Assembly: GCA_029561145.1 (NCBI GenBank)
Contig: JAKQJM010000057.1
Location: 155,707 to 219,706 of the forward strand
DNA length: 64,000 bases
Direction: 5' to 3'
Origin: Pseudomonadota bacterium
GTDB taxonomy: Bacteria > Pseudomonadota > Gammaproteobacteria > Xanthomonadales > Rhodanobacteraceae
Part shown: positions 20,199 to 29,895 of the stretch, piece after piece
Layout: each line of letters begins with the position of its first letter
How positions within the stretch are numbered: the first letter of the stretch is position 1
Made by a program: the position numbers and the translations under genes
The notes under the pieces: model-generated
What the model was told of the DNA's origin: nothing
Seen by the model: only the letters and a program-made list of their open reading frames with translations
Database searches by the model: none

Positions 20199-20776
20199 GA
20201 CTGTTCTCCAAGCGCTCGCTTGAGCAGGCCGCGTGCGCGATGCAACTGGGCTTTCGAGGATCCGACCGCCATGCCCAGCTCATGACTGATCTCTTCGTGC
20301 TTCCAGCCTTCGACGTCGTGCAGGACGAGGACGGCCCTGGCGCGCGGCGGCAGGTTCGCCACGGCGCGTTCGAGATCGCCGCGCTCCCCGGCACAAAACG
20401 GCCGGACCGGTTCGCTGGCCAATTCCAGCGCGGCGTGATCAACATTGTCTTCGGGGTCGCGGCGGCGCAGGTCCATCAAGGCGACATTCACCGCAAGGCG
20501 ATGCAACCAGGTGCTGAAGGCGCTTTCGAATCGAAAACTGTCGAGCTTCTGCCAGGCGCGGATGAACGCTTCCTGGGTCAATTCCTCGGCGCGCGCCGGA
20601 TTCATGCCGGACAGGCGCCAGACCGCGCCATGCACGCGTCCGCTGTGACGGCGATAAAGCTGTTCGAATGCAGCGACTTCGCCGGCAGCAGCACGTCGGA
20701 CCAGGTCGCCATCCTCGGGTTCGGTCCGTGGCGCATCAGTCATCGGCAGGGGCATGGCAAGGCAGGCGGTACTCAT
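20195..20776 (-). CDS. ECF-type RNA polymerase sigma factor
   Basis: ARAEELTQEAFIRAWQKLDSFRFESAFSTWLHRLAVNVALMDLRRR; region 4 WKHEEISHELGMAVGSSKAQLHRARGLLKRAL. Confidence 0.93.
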   Translation of the reverse strand: MSTACLAMPLPMTDAPRTEPEDGDLVRRAAAGEVAAFEQLYRRHSGRVHGAVWRLSGMNPARAEELTQEAFIRAWQKLDSFRFESAFSTWLHRLAVNVALMDLRRRDPEDNVDHAALELASEPVRPFCAGERGDLERAVANLPPRARAVLVLHDVEGWKHEEISHELGMAVGSSKAQLHRARGLLKRALGEQS

Positions 20777-20884
20777 GGTGCCAGCTTGGATGCCGGCGTG
20801 CGTGCCATGGTTTAAGGGCAGCCCTGATCCACGGCCGGATTCATCGGGGCCGCCGGGCGAGCCGGCGGATCCGTCGCCAGAGGT

Positions 20885-22669
20885 TCAGCCGCTCGCGGCG
20901 CGCGCGGTTGCGAGTGGCGCCATCTCCAGTGCGTCGGCGATATGGCGCTGCTCGCGCTTCAGGCGCTCCGGCATGCGCTCGCCGAAACCGTCGAGATACT
21001 CGCCGATCGCGGCGATTTCTCCGCGCCAGGCCTTGGCATCGACCGCGAGAAGTTCGCGCTTGGCCACACTCGGGAGATCGAGTTCGTCGAGGTTGAGGTC
21101 GCCTGCATCTGGAACGAAACCGATCGGAGTTTCCCGTGCGCCGGCGCTGCCGGCGCAGCGCCCGAGAATCCACTCAAGCACGCGCAGGTTTTCACCGAAG
21201 CCTGGCCACAGGAATCGGCCTTCCGCGTTCTTGCGGAACCAGTTGACGTGGAAGATCTTCGGCAGCTTCGCGCCGGGCTTGTCGAATGACAGCCAATGAG
21301 AGAAATAGTCGGCGAAGTTGTAGCCACAAAACGGCTTCATCGCCATCGAGTCGCGACGCAGCACACCGACTGCGCCGGTTGCCGCGGCAGTCGTTTCCGA
21401 TCCCATCGCGGCACCGACGAGTACGCCATGCGTCCAGTCCTTGGCCTCGAACACGAGCGGAACCAGCGAAGGGCGGCGACCGCCGAAAATGATCGCGCTG
21501 ATGGGCACGCCCTGGGCGGCTTCGGCGTGTTCGGACCAGCTCGGGCATTGTCGCGCCGAAACCGTGAAGCGTGCGTTCGGATGCGCGGCCGGTCCGTTGG
21601 CTGGATCGTAGTCGCGACCTTGCCAGTCGGTTGCCGGGCGCCCTTCGCTGAGTCCCTCCCACCACGGTTGGTTGTCGGCGGTGACACCGACGTTCGTGTA
21701 GATCGTGTCGTGCTGGATCATGTCCAGCGCGTTCGGATTGGTGGTTGTGTCGGTGCCCGGAGCGACACCGAAATACCCGGCTTCGGGATTGATCGCCCAC
21801 AGTCGCCCATCCGCGCCGGGTTTCATCCAGCAGATGTCATCGCCGACCGTCCAAACCTTCCAGCCCGCCTTGCGGTAACTCTCAGGGGGAATCAGCATGG
21901 CCAGGTTGGTCTTGCCACAGGCCGAAGGAAATGCCGCCGCGACATAGCGGATTTCGCCCTGCGGATTCTCGATGCCGACGATCAACATGTGCTCGGCCAG
22001 CCAGCCCTCGCTGCGTGCCTGCCACGAGCCGATGCGCAGGGCATGACATTTCTTGCCGAGCAAGGCATTGCCGCCGTAGCCGGAGCCGATCGACTTGATC
22101 GAGAGCTCTTCCGGGAAATGCATGATGAAACGCCTGTCCGGATCGAGTTCGCCGATCGAGTGCAGGCCCTTTACGAAACCGCCATCGCGCTCGATGCGGC
22201 TCAAGGCGGCTGCGCCCATGCGCGTCATGATGCGCATGTTGGCGACAACGTAGGGCGAATCGGTGATCTCGACGCCGCAGCGCGAGATCGGGGAATCGAT
22301 CGGACCCATGCAGTACGGCACCACGTACATCGTGCGGCCGCGCATGCAGCCGGCAAACAGGTGGTCGACCTTCGCGTGCGCCTCGGCCGGCGCCATCCAG
22401 TGGTTGTTCGGCCCCGCATCGTCACGGTTGCGCGTGCAGATGTAGGTAAGGTGCTCGACACGGGCCACGTCGGTCGGGTTCGACCGATGCAGGGTGCAGC
22501 CGGGATGGGTATCGGGATTCAGTGCATGCAGATCGCCGCTGGCGAGCATTTTCTCGGTCAGCAGGCGATATTCACCGTCCGATCCGTTGCACCAGTGGAT
22601 TTCTGCCGGCTCGGTCAAACGAGCGACCTCCTCGACCCAGCGGTTCAAGGATTCGAGCGAACTTGCCAT
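20885..22669 (-). CDS. pckG: Phosphoenolpyruvate carboxykinase (GTP)
   Basis: AAAFPSACGKTNLAMLIPP and FGGRRPSLVPLVFEA; PEPCK-GTP N-terminus. Confidence 0.97.
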   Translation of the reverse strand: MASSLESLNRWVEEVARLTEPAEIHWCNGSDGEYRLLTEKMLASGDLHALNPDTHPGCTLHRSNPTDVARVEHLTYICTRNRDDAGPNNHWMAPAEAHAKVDHLFAGCMRGRTMYVVPYCMGPIDSPISRCGVEITDSPYVVANMRIMTRMGAAALSRIERDGGFVKGLHSIGELDPDRRFIMHFPEELSIKSIGSGYGGNALLGKKCHALRIGSWQARSEGWLAEHMLIVGIENPQGEIRYVAAAFPSACGKTNLAMLIPPESYRKAGWKVWTVGDDICWMKPGADGRLWAINPEAGYFGVAPGTDTTTNPNALDMIQHDTIYTNVGVTADNQPWWEGLSEGRPATDWQGRDYDPANGPAAHPNARFTVSARQCPSWSEHAEAAQGVPISAIIFGGRRPSLVPLVFEAKDWTHGVLVGAAMGSETTAAATGAVGVLRRDSMAMKPFCGYNFADYFSHWLSFDKPGAKLPKIFHVNWFRKNAEGRFLWPGFGENLRVLEWILGRCAGSAGARETPIGFVPDAGDLNLDELDLPSVAKRELLAVDAKAWRGEIAAIGEYLDGFGERMPERLKREQRHIADALEMAPLATARAASG

Positions 22670-22775
22670 GTTGTCCCTCTGCGCGGGCCGAAGCCGGCGT
22701 CTTCAATGAGAATTTGCTGGGAAGTTAGCTGCCGGGGCGGGCCTTGGCAAGGTGAAGCGCGTCATTGAGGCCGGC

Positions 22776-23360
22776 TCAGGCCGGCACGAGGGTCGTGATC
22801 ACGTGATCGACGTAGGCCTCGTATTCCTCGTGATCCATGCGCGGCATGCCATGGCGCTGGTTGAGCTGGAGGAAGCCGCTGTAGGCGGTATAAGCCAGCC
22901 TGGCGCGATGGGCGGCGTCGCGCGCCGCGAAGCCGGCTTCACGATAGGCGTCGGTCAGCAGCGCCAGGCGCCGCCTCGAGATGCGCTCGATCACCGGCTG
23001 CACGAGCGGATGGTCGGAGGCCTGCAGCAGGGCGGCATAGATCCGGTGCGACTGCACCTCGCGACTGACCCGATGGAACAGTTCGCGCAGACGTTCGCGC
23101 GGATCGGCAATCGGCTCGACCTGGGCGAGCACCTGGTCCTCGTCGCGCTGTTCCCAACGGTCGATCGCTGACTTGAGCAGGGCCTCGCGGGTCGGGAAGT
23201 GCCAGTAGAAGCTGCCCTTGGTGACACCGAGCGTGCGCGCCAGCGCCTCGACCGCGATGGCCGCCACGCCCGACTGGGCGAGCACATCGAGCGCTGCCTG
23301 CTCCCAATCTTCGGCAGACAGGCGTCCCCGCGGTTCGGTCCTTTGCTCTTCCTCGCTCAT
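22776..23360 (-). CDS. TetR/AcrR family transcriptional regulator
   Basis: N-terminal HTH: ALDVLAQSGVAAIAVEALARTLGVTKGSFYWHFPTREALL. Confidence 0.93.
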   Translation of the reverse strand: MSEEEQRTEPRGRLSAEDWEQAALDVLAQSGVAAIAVEALARTLGVTKGSFYWHFPTREALLKSAIDRWEQRDEDQVLAQVEPIADPRERLRELFHRVSREVQSHRIYAALLQASDHPLVQPVIERISRRRLALLTDAYREAGFAARDAAHRARLAYTAYSGFLQLNQRHGMPRMDHEEYEAYVDHVITTLVPA

Positions 23361-23459
23361 TATCGAAGTGTGCCGGAGGCTGCCCGGGATGAGAAGCTTG
23401 CCGCTTCGATGCGCCGTCGCGCCGATTCCGCGTCGCGCGATTGATTTGGCGGATCAACC

Positions 23460-23483
23460 CAACCATACTTGTGCGTATGGTTG
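23460..23483. promoter_or_regulatory. Putative TetR-family operator
   Basis: Perfect 9-bp inverted repeat CAACCATAC-ttgtgc-GTATGGTTG between the tetR-like gene and the divergent hydrolase gene. Confidence 0.65.
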
Positions 23484-24346
23484 ATGCAGAATCCAAAGCG
23501 CTCGGTTCGCGCGATATCCGGTTGGCGGCCGGCGAGGGCGTGCGACTTGCGCTCGAACGTCATGGGGACGCAACCGGCCGCCCGGTCGTGTTCGCGCACG
23601 GCTTCGGTCAGACCCGCGAAGCCTGGACGAGCTGCGCCCGCGCGACGGCGGCGGCCGGATGGGCGGCCACGACCTACGATGCGCGCGGCCATGGCCAGAG
23701 CAGTTGGCTCGAAGCGGGAAACTATTCAGTCGATCAGCTCACGGCCGACCTGCGCCGGGTCTGCGCGAATCAGGACAGCCTGCCGGTCGTGGTCGGTGCC
23801 TCGATGGGAGGACTGGTGGGCATCGCGATGGCCGGCACCGATGCGGATTCCTGCCGCGCTCTGGTGCTGGTCGATATCACGCCGCGCTGGGAGCCTGCCG
23901 GGGTCGCGCGCATCCTCGAATTCATGCGCGCCCATCCGGCCGGATTTGCCGATCTCGACGAGGCCGCCGCAGCGATCGCCGACTATCTGCCGCAGCGGAC
24001 TGCGCGCAAGTCGCCCGAGCGGCTGCGACGTCTGCTCCTGCCGTCTGGCGACGGCCGGCTGCATTGGCATTGGGATCCGCGCATGCTCACCCCGATCGCG
24101 GAGGATGGCGCGCGCCACCAGGCCGACCTGCTCGCCGCCGCAACCCGCATCCGGGTGCCGACCCTGCTGATCAGCGGCGCGGCCAGCGATGTGGTTTCGG
24201 AGAGCACGATCAATGAATTCCTGGCCCTGGTGCCACACGCGCGGCACGCGATCGTTCCGCGTGCGACGCACATGGTTGCCGGAGACGAGAACAGCCAGTT
24301 CAACGGCCTGGTTCTGGATTTTCTGGCAAGCCTGCCGGGAGTTTGA
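23477..24346 (+). CDS. Alpha/beta hydrolase
   Basis: VVFAHGFGQTREAW oxyanion region, GASMGGLVG nucleophile elbow, C-terminal His in RATHMVAGDEN. Confidence 0.9.
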   Translation: MVDAESKALGSRDIRLAAGEGVRLALERHGDATGRPVVFAHGFGQTREAWTSCARATAAAGWAATTYDARGHGQSSWLEAGNYSVDQLTADLRRVCANQDSLPVVVGASMGGLVGIAMAGTDADSCRALVLVDITPRWEPAGVARILEFMRAHPAGFADLDEAAAAIADYLPQRTARKSPERLRRLLLPSGDGRLHWHWDPRMLTPIAEDGARHQADLLAAATRIRVPTLLISGAASDVVSESTINEFLALVPHARHAIVPRATHMVAGDENSQFNGLVLDFLASLPGV

Positions 24347-24504
24347 CTGCGGCTTGAAACCGGCGGATCGTTGCCGGTCGAGACGCGGTTCCAAGGTCTT
24401 CCTGCTGAAAAGTCGGGGACTGCAATTTGCCGCCAATGCCATCCGGCCTGCATCAGAGGTCGCCTGGCTGCAGCAAGGCCGTATCGAGAAGAGGAGTCAC
24501 GAAC

Positions 24505-26976
24505 ATGTTGCATTGGATCCCGTTGCTTGCCGCATTGCTGGTATCGCTGACCTGCGCTTACCAGCGGGTCGGATTGCGTGCCTGGACGATCGCCACGGCG
24601 GTCGCGATCCTCGGCTCGGGTTGGCTCGCCGGCTCGCACTGGCTCGCGATCGCGCTGCCGATGCTGGTTTTCGCGGCGATCACGCTGCCGCTCAATGTGC
24701 CGGCGTTCCGTCGCGCACGATTGAGCGCGCCGCTGCTCGCGATCTATCGCAAGATCACGCCGAAACTCTCGCCGACCGAACAGATCGCGCTGGAAGCCGG
24801 CACGGTCGGCTTCGAGGGCCAGCTTTTCAGCGGCAAGCCGCAATGGTCGGAGTTGCTCGCCCAGCCCAGGCCCGAGCTGAGTATCGAGGAGCGCGCCTTC
24901 CTCGACGGTCCTGTCGAGCAGCTTTGCGCGCAGATCAACGACTGGCAGATCACCCATGAACTGGCCGACTTGCCCGAAGAGATGTGGAAGTTCATCAAGG
25001 ACAACAAGTTCTTCGGCATGATCATTCCGAAGCAGTACGGCGGCCTGCAGTTTTCCGCGCTTGCGCACTCGGCCGTGTTGCAGAAGATCGCCAGCATGTC
25101 GGCGACGGTGTCCTCGACCGTCGCCGTGCCGAATTCGCTGGGCCCGGCCGAGCTGCTGCTCCACTACGGCAGCGAGGAGCAGAAAAATCACTACCTGCCG
25201 CGCCTCGCCGACGGACGCGAAGTGCCATGTTTCGCCCTGACCGGGCCCTACGCGGGCTCCGACGCCACGTCGTTGCCGGACTACGGCATCGTCTGCAAGG
25301 GCGAGTGGGAAGGTGGCAACGTGCTCGGCGTGCGGCTGACCTTCGACAAGCGTTACATCACGCTGGCGCCGGTGGCGACGATCGTCGGTCTCGCGTTCCG
25401 CATGCTCGATCCCGATCATCTGCTCAGTGACGAGGAAGATCGCGGCATCACCCTGGCACTGATTCCGCGCGACACGCACGGACTCGAGATCGGCCGGCGC
25501 CACTTCCCGCTCAACGTGCCTTTCCAGAACGGACCGGTGCGTGGCAAGGATGTGTTCGTGCCATTGTCGCGACTGATTGGCGGACCCGACATGGCCGGGC
25601 AGGGCTGGCGCATGCTGGTCGAATGCCTGTCGGTCGGTCGTGCCATCTCGCTGCCATCGAGTGCGACGGGCGGATCCTGCGCGGGCGTCGCGGCGACCGG
25701 CGCCTACGCGCGCATCCGCAAGCAGTTCGGCCTCGCGATCGGACGCTTCGAAGGCGTCGAGGAAGCGCTCGCGCGCATCGGAGGCCTGACCTACGCGGTC
25801 ACCGCGCTGTCGCGTGCGACCGCCGCTGCCGTCGATCGCGGCGAGAAGCCGGCCGTGCCTTCGGCGATCGCGAAATACCACGCCACCGAATGGGGCCGCC
25901 AGATCTGCCAGGACGCGATGGACGTGCACGGCGGCAAGGGTGTCATCCTCGGACCGGGCAACTACCTCGGGCGATCGTGGCAAGGCGTGCCGATCATGAT
26001 CACGGTCGAAGGCGCCAATATCATGACGCGCAGCCTGATGATCTTCGGACAGGGCGCGATCCGCTGCCATCCGTACGTGCTCGAGGAAATGCAGGCGGCG
26101 GCGCTGCCTGACTACGGTGATCGTCTGCGCAGGTTCGATGACGTGCTGTTCAAGCACATCGGCTTCGGTTTTTCGAACGGCGTGCGCAGCTTCGTGCTCG
26201 GACTCAGCCACGCGAAGATCGGTTCCGCTCCGGGCGATGCCTACACGCGTCGCTACTATCGGAAACTCAACCGCTATTCGGCGGCGCTCGCCCTCGTCGC
26301 CGATACCTCGATGCTCGTTCTCGGCGGGAAGCTCAAGTTCAAGGAGAAGATCTCGGCGCGCCTCGGTGATGTGCTTTCCTACCTGTACATCGCATCGAGC
26401 ATGCTCAAGCGCTACGAAGACGAGGGCCGACCGGCCGGCGATCAACCGCTGCTGGCCTGGGCCTTCCATGAATGCGTCTGGCGCATGCAGATGGCCCTCG
26501 ATGGCGTGATCCGCAACTTTCCGGTACGCCCGGTGGCATGGCTGCTGCGTGCGCTGGTGTTTCCGTTCGGTCGGCGCGAGGTGCCGCCTTCCGATCGACT
26601 CGGGCGCCGCGTTGCGGCAATCCTGACCGCGCCGAACGAAGCCCGTACGCGGCTGATGTCCGGAGCCTACCTGACGCCATCCGCAAACAACCCGGTTGGG
26701 CGCATGAATGCCTTGTTGCCGGATGTCATCGCGGCCGAGCCGGTCGAACGCAAGTTCCTCAAGGCGGTCAAGTCCGGCGAACTGGATGGGCTCGACTACG
26801 ATGCGCAGATGGCCCAGGCGGAGCAGAAGGGCATTCTGAGTCCGGCCGAACGCCGCCTGCTTGCGCGCGTACGCACTGCGAGTTTCGAGTTCATTTCGGT
26901 CGACGATTTCGCACCCGAGGAAATGCGCGCGGCGGTCACCAAGAAGTCGCAGGCCGCCTTGCGCAGCGTCGCCTGA
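24505..26976 (+). CDS. fadE: FadE-type acyl-CoA dehydrogenase
   Basis: ~820 aa with N-terminal TMs, ACDH core (FALTGPYAGSDATSLPDYG; DAMDVHGGKGVILGPGNYLGRSWQGVPI) and extended C-terminus. Confidence 0.93.
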   Translation: MLHWIPLLAALLVSLTCAYQRVGLRAWTIATAVAILGSGWLAGSHWLAIALPMLVFAAITLPLNVPAFRRARLSAPLLAIYRKITPKLSPTEQIALEAGTVGFEGQLFSGKPQWSELLAQPRPELSIEERAFLDGPVEQLCAQINDWQITHELADLPEEMWKFIKDNKFFGMIIPKQYGGLQFSALAHSAVLQKIASMSATVSSTVAVPNSLGPAELLLHYGSEEQKNHYLPRLADGREVPCFALTGPYAGSDATSLPDYGIVCKGEWEGGNVLGVRLTFDKRYITLAPVATIVGLAFRMLDPDHLLSDEEDRGITLALIPRDTHGLEIGRRHFPLNVPFQNGPVRGKDVFVPLSRLIGGPDMAGQGWRMLVECLSVGRAISLPSSATGGSCAGVAATGAYARIRKQFGLAIGRFEGVEEALARIGGLTYAVTALSRATAAAVDRGEKPAVPSAIAKYHATEWGRQICQDAMDVHGGKGVILGPGNYLGRSWQGVPIMITVEGANIMTRSLMIFGQGAIRCHPYVLEEMQAAALPDYGDRLRRFDDVLFKHIGFGFSNGVRSFVLGLSHAKIGSAPGDAYTRRYYRKLNRYSAALALVADTSMLVLGGKLKFKEKISARLGDVLSYLYIASSMLKRYEDEGRPAGDQPLLAWAFHECVWRMQMALDGVIRNFPVRPVAWLLRALVFPFGRREVPPSDRLGRRVAAILTAPNEARTRLMSGAYLTPSANNPVGRMNALLPDVIAAEPVERKFLKAVKSGELDGLDYDAQMAQAEQKGILSPAERRLLARVRTASFEFISVDDFAPEEMRAAVTKKSQAALRSVA

Positions 26977-26981
26977 TCGCG

Positions 26982-27443
26982 ATGCCGGCGAATGCATTGA
27001 CGATGTTCCGGCGGCTCGGCGGATCTGCGCCGGGTCGCTGGTTGTTCTCGCGGATCATCTGCTGGAAAGCGCCGTATTTCGGTTCGATAGCACCGCGCAT
27101 CGAAATACTGGAGCCCGGCCGATGTGTCGTGCGGCTGCGTCAGCGCCGTGCAATCCAGAACCACATCGGCACCGTGCATGCGATCGCGATGTGCAATGCC
27201 GCCGAACTGGCCGGGGGCATGGCCACCGAAGTGACGATTCCCGATTCGATGCGCTGGATCCCGAAGGGCATGAGCGTGCGCTATCGGAAAAAGGCGCTCG
27301 GCGTGCTGCACGCCAGTGCGCGGGTCGAGCAGGTCAGCGACGACACGGCCGGGCAGGAGCTGCATGTTCTCGTTGAAGTGCGCGACAGCGCCGACGAGCT
27401 CGTTTTCGATGCCGACATCACGATGTGGGTTTCACCGCGATAG
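26982..27443 (+). CDS. Hotdog-fold DUF4442-type thioesterase-like protein
   Basis: RAIQNHIGTVHAIAMCNAAELAGGMATEVTIPDSMRWIPKGMSVRYRKKA pattern. Confidence 0.75.
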   Translation: MPANALTMFRRLGGSAPGRWLFSRIICWKAPYFGSIAPRIEILEPGRCVVRLRQRRAIQNHIGTVHAIAMCNAAELAGGMATEVTIPDSMRWIPKGMSVRYRKKALGVLHASARVEQVSDDTAGQELHVLVEVRDSADELVFDADITMWVSPR

Positions 27444-27453
27444 TCGACTCGAC

Positions 27454-28314
27454 TCAGGCCTGCAAGAGCCTGGCGTGATGCATCAGGTGATCGGCGACGA
27501 AGGACTGGATGAACCAGTAGCTGTGGTCGTAGCCCGGCTGCATGCGCAACTCGAGTGCCTGGCCGGCTTCCCTGCAGGCGGAGGCCAGCAGTTCCGGTCG
27601 CAACTGGTTCGCCAGGAACGGATCGACTTCACCCTGGTCGATCAGGATCTCGCCATCGAACCGATGGCCGCTCCGGATCAGCTCGACACTGTCGTGAGCC
27701 TTCCACGCATCGCGGTCCCCGCCGAGATAGCGTGGCAGCGCCTTCTGCCCCCAGGGCACCTGGCTGGGCGCGACGATCGGTGCGAATGCCGACACCGATC
27801 GGTACCTGCCCGGATTGCGCAGTGCGATGGTCAAGGCGCCATGTCCGCCCATCGAATGGCCGAGGATGCCGCAGCGGTCGGTAGCGCCGCCGAAATGCGC
27901 CGCGATCAGTGCGGGCAACTCGTGGACAATGTAGGAATACATGCGAAAGCGCGACGCATACGGCGCCTTGTCCGCATCGAGATAGAAACCGGCACCTTCG
28001 CCGAATTCCCAATCGCCCGTTGCGTCTTCGATACCGCTATTGCGTGGACTCGTATCGGGAGTGACCAGGATCAGGCCCAGCTCGGATGCACGGCGTTGCG
28101 CGCCGGCCTTGATCGCGAAGGTTTCCTCGGTACAGGTGAGGCCTGCAAGGCAATACAGCACCGGGGTCATCGCGGTGCTGCCGAGGCCCGGTCGGAAAAC
28201 GCCGAACTTCATCGTTCCGCCGGTTTCCGTCGAGGCATGCCGGTAGAAACCCTGGATGCCGCCGAAGCAGCGCTGTTCGGAAATCGTCTCGATCATCATG
28301 GTGAAATCAAACAC
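27454..28314 (-). CDS. fghA: S-formylglutathione hydrolase
   Basis: VLYCLAGLTCTEETFAIKAGAQRRASELGLILVTPDTSPR; GHSMGGHGAL. Confidence 0.94.
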   Translation of the reverse strand: MFDFTMMIETISEQRCFGGIQGFYRHASTETGGTMKFGVFRPGLGSTAMTPVLYCLAGLTCTEETFAIKAGAQRRASELGLILVTPDTSPRNSGIEDATGDWEFGEGAGFYLDADKAPYASRFRMYSYIVHELPALIAAHFGGATDRCGILGHSMGGHGALTIALRNPGRYRSVSAFAPIVAPSQVPWGQKALPRYLGGDRDAWKAHDSVELIRSGHRFDGEILIDQGEVDPFLANQLRPELLASACREAGQALELRMQPGYDHSYWFIQSFVADHLMHHARLLQA

Positions 28315-28496
28315 CTGGCGGATGGGGCCGGCGGTACGGGGCCGCCATCATTCTCGGGCCGGCGAGTGGGTTTGACCAGCCGCAGGCCGCGCCGCTTGCC
28401 CGCGCCTGCAGCGGGCTGTCACGAAACGTCGATTGCAGCGCGCGTGCCGGCTCGCTACCGTGCGCAGATGATTGCGACGCCGACGATGGATGCAGG

Positions 28497-29843
28497 ATGA
28501 ACCCAGCTGACCGTTCGGCCGCCAACCCGGGACGATTCCGCGCGGCACTGCGCGAATCCCCACCCCTGCTCTGGGCGTTCCTGTATTTCTTCTGCCTGCT
28601 GAGCGGCTACTACGTGTTGCGCCCGGTCCGCGAAGCGATGGGCGCGTCGGCCGATGTGCAGGCGGTATTCCCGCCGTGGATGATCGATTTCTTCACGCGG
28701 CACGGTCTTTCGATGGGAGATTTCACGCTGCAGGTCCTGTTCACCTGCACGTTCGTCATCATGCTGCTGCTCCAGCCTGCCTACGGCGCCTTGGTCAGCC
28801 GTTATCCGCGCCGCGTGTTCCTGCCGGCCGTTTACGGATTCTTCATCGCCACCCTGCTGGTGTTCTACTTCGCCTTCGACAGCGGCATGCCGGGTCGCGG
28901 CATGGCCTTCTTCCTCTGGATCGCGGTATTCAACCTGTTTGCCGTCGCCGTGTTCTGGAGTTTCATGGCCGACGTGTTCGACAACGTCGAAGCGCGCGCC
29001 TACTACGGCTACATCGGCGCGGCAGGAACGCTCGGTGCCTTTCTCGGCCCGCTGCTGACGCGTGTGCTGGTCGAGCGGATCGGAATTGCCAACCTCATGC
29101 TGGTTGCCGCCTCGTTCCTGCTTGCATGCCTGGGTTGCCAGATGCGTCTGCGGCGCTGGGCAGTGGAGCGGGAGCAGGCGCGGGGCTTGCGCAGCGGCGA
29201 GACACCGATGGGCGGCGGCGTGCTCGCTGGATTGACCCTGATCCTGCGCGAGCCGCTGATGCGCTGGATGGCCGCGACCGTCGTGCTGGGAGTCGGTGTC
29301 GGGACGCTGCTGTACAACGAGCAGGCCGAGATCGTGCGGCGGTCGTATGCGGATGCGCGGGCTGCGACCGCCTACTACGCCAACATCGACCTGGCGATCA
29401 ATGCGCTGACCCTTTTCGTGCAGGTCTTCGTGACGCGCTGGCTGTTGTCGCGCTTCGGCATCCGGCCGGCCTTGCTGCTGCCGGCCCTGGGAGTCTTCCT
29501 TGGCTATGCCGCACTCGCCGCCTCGCCACTGCCTGTGCTCGTGGCCATCGTCCAGGTCATCACGCGCAGCAGCGAGTTCTGCCTCAGCAAGCCGGCTCGC
29601 GAGACGATCTACACGCAGGTTCCGCGCGAGTGGCGATACAAGGCCGGCGCGGCAATCGACACCGTGGTCTATCGCGGCGGTGACCTGACGTTCGTCTGGG
29701 CGCACAAGGTCCTGTCGGCATTCGGCAGCACGGTCGTGTTCGGTGCCGGCATGGTGATCGCGTGCGGCTTCGGTTTCAGCGCTTTCAGCCTCTGGCGCGA
29801 GCAACGCAGGCTGCCGGCCGCACGCACTGTCGGCACGGATTGA
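28497..29843 (+). CDS. MFS-like transporter, resembling the NTP/NDP exchange transporter family
   Basis: About 12 hydrophobic segments; FLYFFCLLSGYYVLRPVREAMG N-terminus. Confidence 0.7.
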   Translation: MNPADRSAANPGRFRAALRESPPLLWAFLYFFCLLSGYYVLRPVREAMGASADVQAVFPPWMIDFFTRHGLSMGDFTLQVLFTCTFVIMLLLQPAYGALVSRYPRRVFLPAVYGFFIATLLVFYFAFDSGMPGRGMAFFLWIAVFNLFAVAVFWSFMADVFDNVEARAYYGYIGAAGTLGAFLGPLLTRVLVERIGIANLMLVAASFLLACLGCQMRLRRWAVEREQARGLRSGETPMGGGVLAGLTLILREPLMRWMAATVVLGVGVGTLLYNEQAEIVRRSYADARAATAYYANIDLAINALTLFVQVFVTRWLLSRFGIRPALLLPALGVFLGYAALAASPLPVLVAIVQVITRSSEFCLSKPARETIYTQVPREWRYKAGAAIDTVVYRGGDLTFVWAHKVLSAFGSTVVFGAGMVIACGFGFSAFSLWREQRRLPAARTVGTD

Positions 29844-29895
29844 GCGGGTCGCGGATCGCGCTCCGGTCGCGCAGGTTTCGCGGCATACTCGGCCG

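Noticed and set aside
21296-22768. 490-aa plus-strand ORF opposite pckG
   Set aside because: Antisense artefact.
23983-26997. 1004-aa minus-strand ORF opposite fadE
   Set aside because: Mirror ORF caused by high-GC codon bias; no domains, and the plus strand clearly encodes an alpha/beta hydrolase and an acyl-CoA dehydrogenase.
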